Origin: Egibacteraceae bacterium
Lineage (GTDB): Bacteria > Actinomycetota > Nitriliruptoria > Euzebyales > Egibacteraceae
Length of the DNA stretch: 64,000 nt
Reading direction: 5' to 3'
NCBI GenBank assembly: GCA_030447925.1
Contig: JAUJNX010000003.1
Coordinates: 124,001-188,000, forward strand
Shown here: positions 44,118 to 54,530 of the stretch, in pieces
How the letters are laid out: every line of letters starts with the position of its first letter
How positions within the stretch are numbered: position 1 is the first letter of the stretch
The notes under the pieces: model-generated
Told to the model about the DNA's origin: nothing
The model's database searches: none
What the model saw: only the letters and a program-made list of their open reading frames with translations
Position numbers and translations under genes: made by a program

Positions 44118-45737
44118 GACCTGGTCCAGCATCCGGCATGGGCGCCCGCGGCCTCGCTGTCCGGACGTCCAGGGGAGGGGGTCGGGGCCGGTCACCTCGA
44201 CGCGGTCGCAGCCGTCCGTGCGCACCACGCGCGGCGCCCCGCCCTGCACGCCGGTCGGCTGCGCCGGGCGGCTGCGCAGCGGGGCGTCGGGGTCCGCCCA
44301 GCCGTCGAAGAGGAACACCTCGCCGGTCGGGGGGCGGTACAGGCCGGGGGTCGGGCGCCCGTCGCAGTCCCAGTCGCCCAGGACGGGGACGTCGCCGGGT
44401 TCCCCCAGCTCGTAGCGGCGGGGTTCCGCGCCCGGCTCGAGGACCACCTCCAGCACGCCGTCGCCCCAGCGCAGCCAGGACGGGCAGCCGTCGCCGGCCA
44501 GATCGCCGGTCAGCACCGTCTGGCCGGGCGCGGCGCGGGCGGGTCCAGCGGCGGGCAGACGCGGGCGGGGGCGACCTGCGCGGCGCGGTGGGCGCGGCGG
44601 CGGTGGGCCGGCCCCGGTCGATGGCGAGGACCACGAGCACCGGCACCACCAGCAGCGCAGCGGCGACGGCGCCGACCGCGACCCAGCGCCGCACCGGCCT
44701 CCCCGGGCCGGGGGGCGCCGCGACCGGCCCGGGCCGGGGCGGCGCGGCCCGAACTCCGTGGTCGGCGGCTCCCGCCGCCCCCGCCATCCCCGCCGGCCCC
44801 GTCTGTGCCGAGCGCGCCGGGCCCGTCGGCGGCGGCCCCGCCAGCGGCGTCTGCGGCGACCCCGGCGGGGGTGGCCGGGGTGCCGGCGGGGCCGAAGCGG
44901 CCGGCGCGGGGGGAGGGGCGGGGGGCGCGGGGCGCGGGCGCCGGCGGGGCGGCGGCGCGCAGGGCGTCGGCGAAGCTGCCCGCGTCGGGGTAGCGGTCGC
45001 GGGGGTCGCGGGCCATCGCCGTCGCGACCGCCCGGGCCAGGGCGGGCGGGACGTCGGGCCCCAGCGGCGGCGCCTGGCCGCGGTCGGCGGCGCGCAGGAC
45101 CGCCAGCGGGGGCCCGCCCGTGAACGGCCGCCGCCCCGCCAGCACCTCGTAGGCGACGGTGCCCAGGGCGTAGACGTCGCTGCGCGCGTCCGGCGGGGCG
45201 CCGTCGGCCACGGCGGGGTCCAGGTACTCCGCGGTCCCCAGCCCGCGGACGTCCGGTGCGGTCAGCGGCCGCTCGGCCGACGACCGGGCGATGCCGAAGT
45301 CCGACAGCAGCGGCTCGCCGTCGGAGGTGAACAGGATGTTGGACGGCTTGACGTCGCGGTGCACGATCCCGTGGCGGTGGGCGGAGCCGAGCGCGTCGGC
45401 GATGGGCGCCAGCACCGCCACCGCGTCGCCCGGCGCCAGGCGCCCCTGCCGCGCGAGCCGGTCGGCGAGCGACCCGCCCGGCGCGTACTGCATGGCGATC
45501 GCCACCCCGTCGCCGTCGGGCACGATCTCCAGCACGCGCACGACGTGGGGGTGGTCCAGCCGCGCGAGCGCCCGGCCCTCGCGGCGGAGCCGCTCCGCCA
45601 GCAGCGGGTCCCCCGCCGGCACCCGCTTCAGGGCCACGACCCGCCCGTCGGACGCCACCTGCCGGGCCCGCCACACCGTGCCCATCGACCCGCGGCCGAC
45701 GACACCCTCCAGCGTGTACCCCCGGACCCCTCTCATG
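44118..45737 (-). CDS. Membrane Ser/Thr protein kinase, apparent frameshifts
   Basis: From ATG 45737 the kinase domain is complete: YTLEGVVGRGSMGTVWRA (Gly loop), VALKRVPAG (Lys), GIVHRDVKPSNILF (catalytic loop), LLSDFGIARS (DFG) and GTAEYLDPAVADG. After a Pro/Ala linker the coding frame changes near 44750, giving the membrane segment RWVAVGAVAAALLVVPVLVV. It changes again near 44560 to an extracellular domain: VLTGDLAGDGCPSWLRWGDG, then VLGDWDCDGRPTPGLYRPPT, resembling FG-GAP-like repeats. Both shifts lie in GC runs. The architecture kinase-TM-sensor is standard for actinobacterial PknB-like kinases, but no PASTA repeats are seen. Probably functional if the indels are errors. Confidence 0.75.
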
Positions 45738-45925
45738 CGCTGTCGCACCCTACGGGCGCCTGCGACGCCGGGCAACCCGGCCGTCCGGTCCGCTGGGGGG
45801 TGCACCTCAGACGCCGGGCGGCTTCCGAGTACGGAGTCAGGAGACACGCCCCAGGCGCCTGTCCCGCGTCGCCGGCCCCGGCGGCGATGCTGGGTGGACA
45901 TCTCGACGGCGACCGGGAGCACCGC

Positions 45926-47719
<1,794 letters not shown>

Positions 47720-47814
47720 CGTCGTCCGTCGCGGCCGGGACCGCCGCTCCTCCGCCGGGATGATGGCCCGGCGGACGGGGCCGGGTCGGGACGGCGGTGC
47801 CTAGCGTGGCCGCC

Positions 47815-48969
47815 ATGGTCAGCGCTGCCCGCCTTCCCCGCCGCACCCTGCTCAAGGCGGTGCCGTCCTCGCTGCTCGCGGCCGCCGCGCTCGCCTCCCC
47901 GGCCGCCGCCGCGTCGGCCGCGCCGCCGGAGCGGCCCGGCCGGCGGGTGCGCCACCCCGCACCGCTGCGCGCCGGCGACCGCGTCGCCGTGGTGTCGCCC
48001 GCGGGACCGGTGGACCCCGCGCTGCTGGAGGCCGGGGAGGCGGTCCTGGGCGGCTGGGGCCTGGAGCTCGTCGAGGGGCGGTTCGCGCGCGAGCGCGACC
48101 GCTACCTCGCCGGCACCGACGAGCAGCGCGCCGCGGACCTCAACGCCGCGTTCCGGGACCCGCAGGTGCGGGGGATCTGGGCGTCGCGCGGGGGGTACGG
48201 GTCCACCCGCATCCTGTCCCTGCTGGACTTCGACGCGCTGGCCGCGGACCCCAAGGTGCTGGTCGGCTTCAGCGACATCACGGCGCTGCTCGTCGCCGCC
48301 TGGGAGCGGGCGCGGGTGGCGACGGTCCACGGCCAGATGGTCGAGCGGCTGCCCCAGATGGGCCCCGCCGCGCTGGACTGGCTCCGGCGCCTGGTGATGA
48401 GCGCCGACGTCCCCGGGGAGCTCCCCGCCGTCGCCGCGCTCGAGCCGGCCGCGACCCCGCTCCCGGAGACCACCACCCCCACGCCCGAGACCACCACCCC
48501 GTCGCCCGAGACCACCACGCCCGGCGTCGCCACCCTGCCGGAGCCGGTCACCGTCGTCGGCGGGGTCGCGGAGGGCCGCCTGCTGGGCGGGAACCTCAGC
48601 CTGCTCGGCGCGCTCACGGGCACGCCGCACCAGCTCGACGCCCGGGGCGCGATCCTGCTGGTCGAGGACATCGGCGAGACGCCGGCGTCGATCGACCGCC
48701 TGCTGACCCAGCTCCGCGACAGCGGCGTCCTGGCCGGTGTCGCCGGGGTGGCGATCGGCGAGCCCGTCGTCACCGACACCGAGGGCGTGCTCGCGACCTT
48801 CGCCGAGCGCGTGGCCGACCTCGGCGTCCCGGTCGTCAGCCGCCTGCTCCTGGGCCACACCCCGCAGCAGCTCGCCCTGGGCCACGGCACCCGCGTGCGC
48901 CTCGACGCCGACCGGGCCACCATCGCGCTCCTCGAGCCCGTCGTGCAGGAGCGGCAACCCGCCGCCTGA
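47815..48969 (+). CDS. LD-carboxypeptidase (peptidase S66), exported
   Basis: A 384-residue protein. The N-terminus has a Tat-like signal (LPRRTLLKAVPSSLLAAAAL). The S66 fold follows: GDRVAVVSPAGPVDPALLEA, IWASRGGYGSTRIL (serine nucleophile region), VLVGFSDITALLVAAW, and the C-terminal Glu/His region ILLVEDIGETPASIDRLL with LLLGHTPQQL. Such enzymes cut the L,D-bond of peptidoglycan tetrapeptides during recycling. Unusual: residues about 217-240 contain three copies of a PETTTP-type repeat (48468-48530) between the two domains, an apparent low-complexity insertion. Confidence 0.88.
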   Translation: MVSAARLPRRTLLKAVPSSLLAAAALASPAAAASAAPPERPGRRVRHPAPLRAGDRVAVVSPAGPVDPALLEAGEAVLGGWGLELVEGRFARERDRYLAGTDEQRAADLNAAFRDPQVRGIWASRGGYGSTRILSLLDFDALAADPKVLVGFSDITALLVAAWERARVATVHGQMVERLPQMGPAALDWLRRLVMSADVPGELPAVAALEPAATPLPETTTPTPETTTPSPETTTPGVATLPEPVTVVGGVAEGRLLGGNLSLLGALTGTPHQLDARGAILLVEDIGETPASIDRLLTQLRDSGVLAGVAGVAIGEPVVTDTEGVLATFAERVADLGVPVVSRLLLGHTPQQLALGHGTRVRLDADRATIALLEPVVQERQPAA

Positions 48970-48992
48970 CCCGCGGCGGGCGGCGGGTGGCG

Positions 48993-49724
48993 CTACCCGC
49001 CGAGAAGGCCGCGCAGGAGGGCGGCGAGGCCGAACAGGCCCGCGAGCAGCAGGATCGCGGGGCGCAGGCGGTCTCCGTCCAGCAGCGGGGCGAGGCGGCG
49101 TCGGGCGAGCAGGCCGACGGCGACGCCGGGCGCGAGGGCGGCGGCCAGGGCGACGTCGCGCGCGGCGACCTCGCCGGCCACGGCCAGCACCGCCAGGGAC
49201 AGCAGGATCCCGACGAACAGCCCGAGCGCCAGGGTCGGGCGCAGCTCGCGCCCGGGCGAACCCTGGTAGGCCAGCGCCATCGCCGGCCCGCCCAGGGCGG
49301 CGGTCGTGCCCATGGCCCCGGACACGAACCCGGCCACCACGCGCTGGCCGCGCCGCGGCTGGAACGACCGCCGCCGCGACTGCAGCGCGACGGCGCCCAG
49401 GATGGCGGTGCCCGCGAGCACCGAGAGCGGCCGCGCGGCCAGGCGCGTGAGCAGCCACGCGCCCGCCACCGTCCCGCCCGCCCGGCCCGCGGTCATCGCG
49501 GCCACCCCGCGCAGGTCGATGCCCTGGCGCTCGCGGTAGGCCATCCAGCCGGTGAGCGGCAGGGCGAGCAGCAGCGGGGTCACCGGCACCGCCTCCGGCC
49601 GCAGCACGGTGAAGGCGGGGACGACGACGAACGCGAAGCCGAAGCCGATCGCGCCCTGCAGGGTCGCGCCGGCGGCGACCGCGAGCAGCGCGACCGCCGC
49701 CTGCCACCCCGCGAGCCCGGTCAT
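48993..49724 (-). CDS. TauE/SafE-family transporter
   Basis: A 243-residue membrane protein with seven to eight helices: AVALLAVAAGATLQGAIGFG, PLLLALPLTGWMAYRERQG, RVVAGFVSGAMGTTAALGGP and repeats of the same pattern, as in the sulfite/organosulfonate exporter family. Substrate cannot be read from the sequence. It converges with the LD-carboxypeptidase gene. Confidence 0.85.
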   Translation of the reverse strand: MTGLAGWQAAVALLAVAAGATLQGAIGFGFAFVVVPAFTVLRPEAVPVTPLLLALPLTGWMAYRERQGIDLRGVAAMTAGRAGGTVAGAWLLTRLAARPLSVLAGTAILGAVALQSRRRSFQPRRGQRVVAGFVSGAMGTTAALGGPAMALAYQGSPGRELRPTLALGLFVGILLSLAVLAVAGEVAARDVALAAALAPGVAVGLLARRRLAPLLDGDRLRPAILLLAGLFGLAALLRGLLGG

Positions 49725-49811
49725 CGCACCGACGCTACCCCGGGTCCGGCCCGCAGCACCTGGCTGGGCGCCCAGGGACGCCCAGCCGGGTGCGGGTCGG
49801 CAGGTGCGGGG

Positions 49812-51134
49812 TCAGGCGCCGCGGGCGCGGTCGATGAGCGCCTGGTAGGTGGCCGCCGCCTCCTCCGGCGGGGTGCCGCCGAGCACCTGCTCGACGGAGG
49901 TGAGCAGCCCCTCCGCGATCTCGCCGTTGCGGATCAGGAAGCGCGGCTGGAACCGGGTGGTGCGGTCGATCCACTCGGTCTGGGCCTGGAGGGCCGGGGT
50001 CTGGTAGTCGACCTCCTCGAGGGTCAGCAGCTGGCCGGTGCCGTTGGCGTACTCCGACGCGACCTCGGGGCGGGTCAGGAACTCCAGGAACTGGGTGGCC
50101 TGCTCCTGCTGGTCGGAGTTGGCGTTGACCCCCAGCAGGAAGGTGGTGGTGTTGATGCCCTCCCACTCGGCCTCGTCGGCGGAGACGGTGATCGGCGCGA
50201 GCAGCCCCATCTCCAGGTCCGGGTTCTGCTGCGCGACGGTCGCCATCGCGTAGGAGCCCAGCGCGAGCATCCCGGCGTTGCCCTGGGCGAACAGCGCGAT
50301 CGCGCCCTCCTGGCGGGTGCCAAGGGGGTCCTGCTGGAAGCACTCGTTGGCCTGCAGCTCGGCGATCTGTGACAGCGTCGTGACGAACCAGTCCTCGGTG
50401 ACCTGGCGCTCGCCCGCCTCGACCTGCTCGAAGATGTCCTCCTCCGGCGCGTTGTTCATCAGCATCGGGTTGATGAACTGGCTGGGGCTGACGTTGCCGG
50501 CGAACACGATCGGGTCCACGCCGTTCTCGCGCAGGGTGCGGCAGACGTTGAGGAAGCCCTCCCAGTCCGCCGGCGGCTCCAGCCCGTACTGCTCGAACAG
50601 TGCGACGTTGTAGACCGGGATGTTGAACACCAGCTGGTAGGGGAAGGCCAGCTGCCGGCCGTCCTGGGCGCCCTGCTCGATCAGCTCGGGCACGAAGCGG
50701 TCGGCGAACTCGACGTCGGTCAGGTCGGCGAACACCCCCGACTCGGCCAGGGTGAAGAACTGGCTGCCCGGGAACGACGTGAACACGTCGGCCCCCTCGC
50801 CGCCGACCAGCGACGCCTGGACCTGCTGGTTGTAGCTGTCGGAGGGCAGGACGTTCTGGTTGACCTCGATCCCCGTCTCTTCCTCGAACTGGGCGATGAT
50901 CCCCTCCAGGACCTCGACGTCCTCGCCGCGCCAGTGGACGAACTCGATCGTCCCGCCGCTCTCGCCGCCGCCGCCGCCGGCGGCGTCGCCGCCGGACTCG
51001 GACTCCCCGCCGCCAGCGGCGGCATCCGACGCGCTGCTGTCCAGCCCGGAGTCGCCCCCGCAGGCGGCCAGCAGGACCGCCAGGACGCTCAGGAGCGCGA
51101 CGACGCGCAGGTGTGGTGCTCGGCTCACGTGCAT
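49812..51134 (-). CDS. Sugar ABC transporter substrate-binding lipoprotein
   Basis: A 440-residue protein with a lipobox signal (VVALLSVLAVLLAACGGDSG, Cys-anchored) and a Ser/Gly-rich linker, then the family-1 binding fold: EFVHWRGEDVEVLEGIIAQF, FPYQLVFNIPVYNVALFEQY, INTTTFLLGVNANSDQQEQA. It captures a carbohydrate outside the cell and hands it to the two permeases coded upstream (gap of two bases). No ATPase gene accompanies them; a shared MsmK/UgpC-type ATPase elsewhere is expected. Confidence 0.92.
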   Translation of the reverse strand: MHVSRAPHLRVVALLSVLAVLLAACGGDSGLDSSASDAAAGGGESESGGDAAGGGGGESGGTIEFVHWRGEDVEVLEGIIAQFEEETGIEVNQNVLPSDSYNQQVQASLVGGEGADVFTSFPGSQFFTLAESGVFADLTDVEFADRFVPELIEQGAQDGRQLAFPYQLVFNIPVYNVALFEQYGLEPPADWEGFLNVCRTLRENGVDPIVFAGNVSPSQFINPMLMNNAPEEDIFEQVEAGERQVTEDWFVTTLSQIAELQANECFQQDPLGTRQEGAIALFAQGNAGMLALGSYAMATVAQQNPDLEMGLLAPITVSADEAEWEGINTTTFLLGVNANSDQQEQATQFLEFLTRPEVASEYANGTGQLLTLEEVDYQTPALQAQTEWIDRTTRFQPRFLIRNGEIAEGLLTSVEQVLGGTPPEEAAATYQALIDRARGA

Positions 51135-51136
51135 TC

Positions 51137-51967
51137 CTAACCCTTGAGGGAACCGGCCGTCAGGCCTTCGACGAAGTAGCGCTGCATGGCCAGGTACGCC
51201 GCCACCATCGGGATGGTCGCCAGCGTCACCCCGGCGAACAGCACCGGGTAGTTGGTGAGGTACTCCCCGCGGAACTGCAGCAGGGCCAGCGGCAGGGTGC
51301 GCAGCTCCTCGACGCGCAGGAACAGCAGGGGGAACAGCAGGTCGTTCCAGGTGATCACCAGCGAGAAGATCGCCACCGTGGCGAACGCCGGGCGGGTCAG
51401 CGGCACGACGATGCGGCGGTAGACGTCCCACTCGCTGCCGCCGTCGACGAACGCCGCGTCGATCAGCTCCTGGGGCAGCGAGCGCATGAACCCGGTCAGC
51501 ACCAGGACCGCGATCGGCAGCTGCACCGCGACCGACACCAGGACCACGGCGCGGAAGGTGTTGACCAGCTGGAGCTGGCTGATGATCACGAACAGGGGTG
51601 TCATGTACACCTGCGGCGCGACCATCAGGCCGCCGACGAAGAACGCGAACAGCGCGGTGGAGCGCCACCCGCGGATGCGCGCGATCGCGTAGGCGGCCAT
51701 GCTGCCCAGGAGCAGGACCAGCGCGACGGTGGAGGCCGTGACGATCGCGCTGTTCAGCACGGCCCGCCAGATGTTCTCGCCCTCCGGGTCGATGATGCGG
51801 CCGTAGTTCTGCCACTGCGGGTCGCTGGGGGGTGAGAAGGGGCTGGCGAAGAAGCCGTTGGCGGTCTTCAGGCTGGTGAACACCACCAGGCTGAGCGGCA
51901 CCGCGATGGCGACGGCGAACACCAGCAGGACGGCGGCGCGGGGCAGCCCCGCCAGGAAGCGCCTCAC
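51137..51967 (-). CDS. Sugar ABC transporter permease (MalG type)
   Basis: A 276-residue protein from GTG 51967, overlapping the preceding permease stop as GTGA. Six membrane helices; the ATPase-coupling EAA loop reads LPQELIDAAFVDGGSEWDVY with RRIVVPLTRPA. MAPQVYMTPLFVIISQLQLV is the central helix. Partner of the next permease and the lipoprotein. Confidence 0.92.
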   Translation of the reverse strand: MRRFLAGLPRAAVLLVFAVAIAVPLSLVVFTSLKTANGFFASPFSPPSDPQWQNYGRIIDPEGENIWRAVLNSAIVTASTVALVLLLGSMAAYAIARIRGWRSTALFAFFVGGLMVAPQVYMTPLFVIISQLQLVNTFRAVVLVSVAVQLPIAVLVLTGFMRSLPQELIDAAFVDGGSEWDVYRRIVVPLTRPAFATVAIFSLVITWNDLLFPLLFLRVEELRTLPLALLQFRGEYLTNYPVLFAGVTLATIPMVAAYLAMQRYFVEGLTAGSLKG

Positions 51968-52899
51968 TGGTCCACCCGCAGGATGCGGAACTGCAGGGAG
52001 GTCAGCGCGCCGAGGATGATCAGGAACACCACCGAGCCCGCCGCGCCGTAGCCGAACTGGAAGTACTGGAACGCCGTGTGATAGATCCAGGTCGAGATGA
52101 TCTCGGTGTTGAACGCGCCGTCGGTCAGCGTGATGACCAGGTCGAACGCCTTGAAGGTCTGGATGGTCGTGTAGGCGACGACGATGGCCGCCGCGGGTGC
52201 CAGCAGCGGCCAGGTGATGGAGCGGAAGGTCTGGCCCTTGGTCGCCCCGTCGATCGCCGCGGCCTCGTAGAGGTCGCGCGGGATCGCCTGGAGGCCGGCG
52301 ATGAAGATGATCATGACCTGACCGGTGTGCTGCCAGAACTGCACCAGCGCCAGGCTGTAGACCGCGACCGAGGTGTCGCCCAGCCACGACGGGGCGAGGT
52401 CGCCCAGCCCCAGCGCGTCCAGGGCGCCGTTGAGGGCCCCGAAGTTGGGGTCGAACATCAGGATCCACGCGAGCCCGACCGACACCGCCGCGACCACGGT
52501 GGGCAGGAAGTACAGCGCGCGCAGCGCGACGTTGGTCCGCGTGTTGCGGACCAGCAGCAGCGCGAGCCCCAGGGACAGCACGGTCTGGAAGACCAGGACC
52601 GTCAGCGAGAACCGCACGTTGGTGCCGATGGCCTGCCGGAAGATCGGGTCCGCGGCCAGGCGGGTGTAGTTGTCCGCGCCGACGAAGGCGAAGTCGTTGG
52701 ACGACCCGTTCCAGTCGGTGAGGCTCATGGCGAAGGCCGCGAGCGTCGGCGCGACGAGGAACACGCCGTAGATGATCGCGGGCGGGAGCAGGAACAGCGC
52801 CAGGGTCCGGTTGGGACGCCGCCGCCCGCGCCGTGGTGCGGACGCGGGTGCTCCCGCCCGCCACCGCGCCCGCGTCGGCTGTTCGAGTGTTCGTGCCAC
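51964..52899 (-). CDS. Sugar ABC transporter permease (MalF type)
   Basis: A 311-residue protein from GTG 52899 with an AGGAGGA ribosome binding site. Membrane helices start at LALFLLPPAIIYGVFLVAPT; the coupling loop is AIPRDLYEAAAIDGATKGQT with FRSITWPLLAP. First gene of the three-gene import operon. It is divergent from the PadR gene, 138 bp between starts, so PadR may act on both promoters. Confidence 0.92.
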   Translation of the reverse strand: MARTLEQPTRARWRAGAPASAPRRGRRRPNRTLALFLLPPAIIYGVFLVAPTLAAFAMSLTDWNGSSNDFAFVGADNYTRLAADPIFRQAIGTNVRFSLTVLVFQTVLSLGLALLLVRNTRTNVALRALYFLPTVVAAVSVGLAWILMFDPNFGALNGALDALGLGDLAPSWLGDTSVAVYSLALVQFWQHTGQVMIIFIAGLQAIPRDLYEAAAIDGATKGQTFRSITWPLLAPAAAIVVAYTTIQTFKAFDLVITLTDGAFNTEIISTWIYHTAFQYFQFGYGAAGSVVFLIILGALTSLQFRILRVDQ

Positions 52900-52994
52900 G
52901 CGTCCTCCTGGAGGCGAGGTTGAACGGACAGTCTGCGCCACGCGTTCCCCGCGGCGCGAGCAGCAAAGCTGTACCGGTTGCCGTCGACCTCTGC

Positions 52995-53016
52995 CGATAT
53001 ATCGTGAGCGTCTCAC
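52995..53016. promoter_or_regulatory. Palindromes in the divergent permease/padR promoter region
   Basis: CGATATATCG (52995-53004) is a perfect 10-bp palindrome, and GTGAG-CGT-CTCAC (53004-53016) is a second inverted repeat immediately after it. AT-rich palindromes of the TATAT type are bound by PadR proteins, and this one lies 34 bp upstream of the padR start, so autoregulation is likely. This is an inference from position and pattern. Confidence 0.5.
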
Positions 53017-53037
53017 AACAGTCGCAGGAGGCGCGGC

Positions 53038-53743
53038 ATGGATCCCAACTGGCGCAGGTGGTTCGACGATCTGGCCGGCGGCGGCGGTCCCCGCAGGGGC
53101 GGTCGCGGCGGGGGGTGGTTCCCCCCGGCGGACCCCCTTCGGCCCCGGCGGTCCGCCGTTCGGCGGCCCGGGCGGGCCGTTCGGCCCCGGCGGGCCGTTC
53201 GGGGGTCCGGGCGGTCCCGGTGGGCAGGGGCGCGGCTGGGCGGGCGGCCCCGGCCGGCGCGGGCCCAAGGCCCGCCGCGGCGACGTCCGCGCCGCCGCCC
53301 TGTCACTGCTCGCCGAGGGGCCCCGCAACGGCTACCAGATCATCCAGGAGGTCGCCGAGCGCAGTGGCGGCCTGTGGCGGCCGAGCCCGGGGTCGGTCTA
53401 CCCGGCGCTCCAGCAGCTCCAGGACGAGGGCCTGGTCCGGTCCGAGGAGGGCGGCGGGCAGCGCGCCTTCCACCTCACCGACCAGGGCCGCGCCTACGTC
53501 GAGGCGCACCCCGAGGAGCTCGCCGCCCCGTGGGAGGCGCTGCGCGAGTACGCCGGGCCGCAGGAGTGGGACGACCTGCGCCAGCTGCTCGGCCAGGTGG
53601 CCACCGCGGTGACGCTGCTGGCCCAGGCCGGCGAGGGGCCCGAGCGCGAGGCGCGGCGGATCCTGACCGAGGCGCGCCGCGCGCTCTACGGGGTGCTGGC
53701 CGAGGACGGCCCGGGCCCGGAGCCCGACGACGAGGTCAGCTGA
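53038..53743 (+). CDS. PadR-family regulator, apparent frameshift in a C-run
   Basis: From ATG 53038 (GGAGG seven bases upstream) the frame begins MDPNWRRWFDDLAGGGGPRR. At the run of six C's (about 53119-53124) it should shift to the frame that gives a long Gly/Pro/Phe-rich segment and then the PadR winged helix: RRGDVRAAALSLLAEGPRNG, YQIIQEVAERSGGLWRPSPG, SVYPALQQLQDEGLV. The C-terminal helix (EWDDLRQLLGQVATAVTLLA) would dimerise. An indel in a homopolymer is most easily a base-calling error. It probably controls its own gene or the divergent sugar import operon. Confidence 0.8.
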
Positions 53744-54530
53744 CGACGTCCCGGCGCCGGACCACCAGCAGGGCCAGGCCCAGGAACACCGCGGTGTACG
53801 CCCCGAACACCCCAGCCCGACCAGCAGCAGGTCGGGCTGGACGGGGTCGGAACAGCTCGATGAACGCCAGCCAGTACTCGTTGAGCAGGAACGGGTGGAG
53901 GAAGTCGACGGCGTCGATCACCCCCAGGATCTGGCCGACGATCGCGACGCCGACCGTCGCGACCGTCGCGCCGGGCCCCGACTCGGTGAGGCTGGAGATG
54001 AACAGGCCCACGGCCGCGAGCGCCGACACGCCCGCGGCGGCGTAGAGGGCCGCCAGGACCAGCCGCACGATCGCGTCGCCGGCCGACAGGGTCGTGCCCG
54101 ACAGGCTGGGCACCGGCCCCAGGCCGAAGGCGAGACCGCCGGCGATCAGCCCGACCACCACGATCACCGCGACGGCCGCGAGCAGCAGCGCGACGACCGC
54201 GGCGTACTTGCCCAGGACGAAGGTCTCGCGGCGGACCGGGCGGACCAGCAGGTAGCGCAGCGTGCCGGCGGCCGCCTCGCCCGCGATGGCGTCACCGGCG
54301 AGCAGGCCGGCGGTGAGGGGCAGCAGGAACGGGGCCGTCACCGCCAGCGCGGCGACCGGCGCGAACACGCCGTTGTTGGTGGCCAGGGTGAAGAAGTCGC
54401 CCGCGGCGCCGGGCGGCGGCGGGTTGAGGAGCAGCGCCAGCACGATGAGCGCGGGCACGGCCCCCAGGACCAGGGCGAGCACCCAGGTCCGCCAGCGGCG
54501 GACGGCCTTGCCCAGCTCAACGCGGAGCAT
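53736..54530 (-). CDS. ABC-2 type exporter permease
   Basis: A 264-residue membrane protein with about six helices (WVLALVLGAVPALIVLALLL, AALAVTAPFLLPLTAGLLAG, VVALLLAAVAVIVVVGLIAG). AIAGEAAAGTLRYLLVRPVR and RETFVLGKYAAV are typical of the ABC-2 family. Near 53,805-53,860 the frame reads RPRPARPAAGRAGVFG, while a shifted frame there would read RDPVQPDLLLVGLG, suggesting two compensating indels in this short stretch. It overlaps the ATPase gene by 14 bp and forms one exporter with it. It converges on padR (overlap 8 bp). Confidence 0.8.
   Translation of the reverse strand: MLRVELGKAVRRWRTWVLALVLGAVPALIVLALLLNPPPPGAAGDFFTLATNNGVFAPVAALAVTAPFLLPLTAGLLAGDAIAGEAAAGTLRYLLVRPVRRETFVLGKYAAVVALLLAAVAVIVVVGLIAGGLAFGLGPVPSLSGTTLSAGDAIVRLVLAALYAAAGVSALAAVGLFISSLTESGPGATVATVGVAIVGQILGVIDAVDFLHPFLLNEYWLAFIELFRPRPARPAAGRAGVFGAYTAVFLGLALLVVRRRDVVS

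Noticed and set aside
53140..53240. Gly/Pro repeats resembling a short tandem repeat array or CRISPR-like pattern
   Set aside because: It encodes the Gly/Pro/Phe-rich N-terminal segment common in PadR proteins of actinobacteria; there are no spacers of even length.
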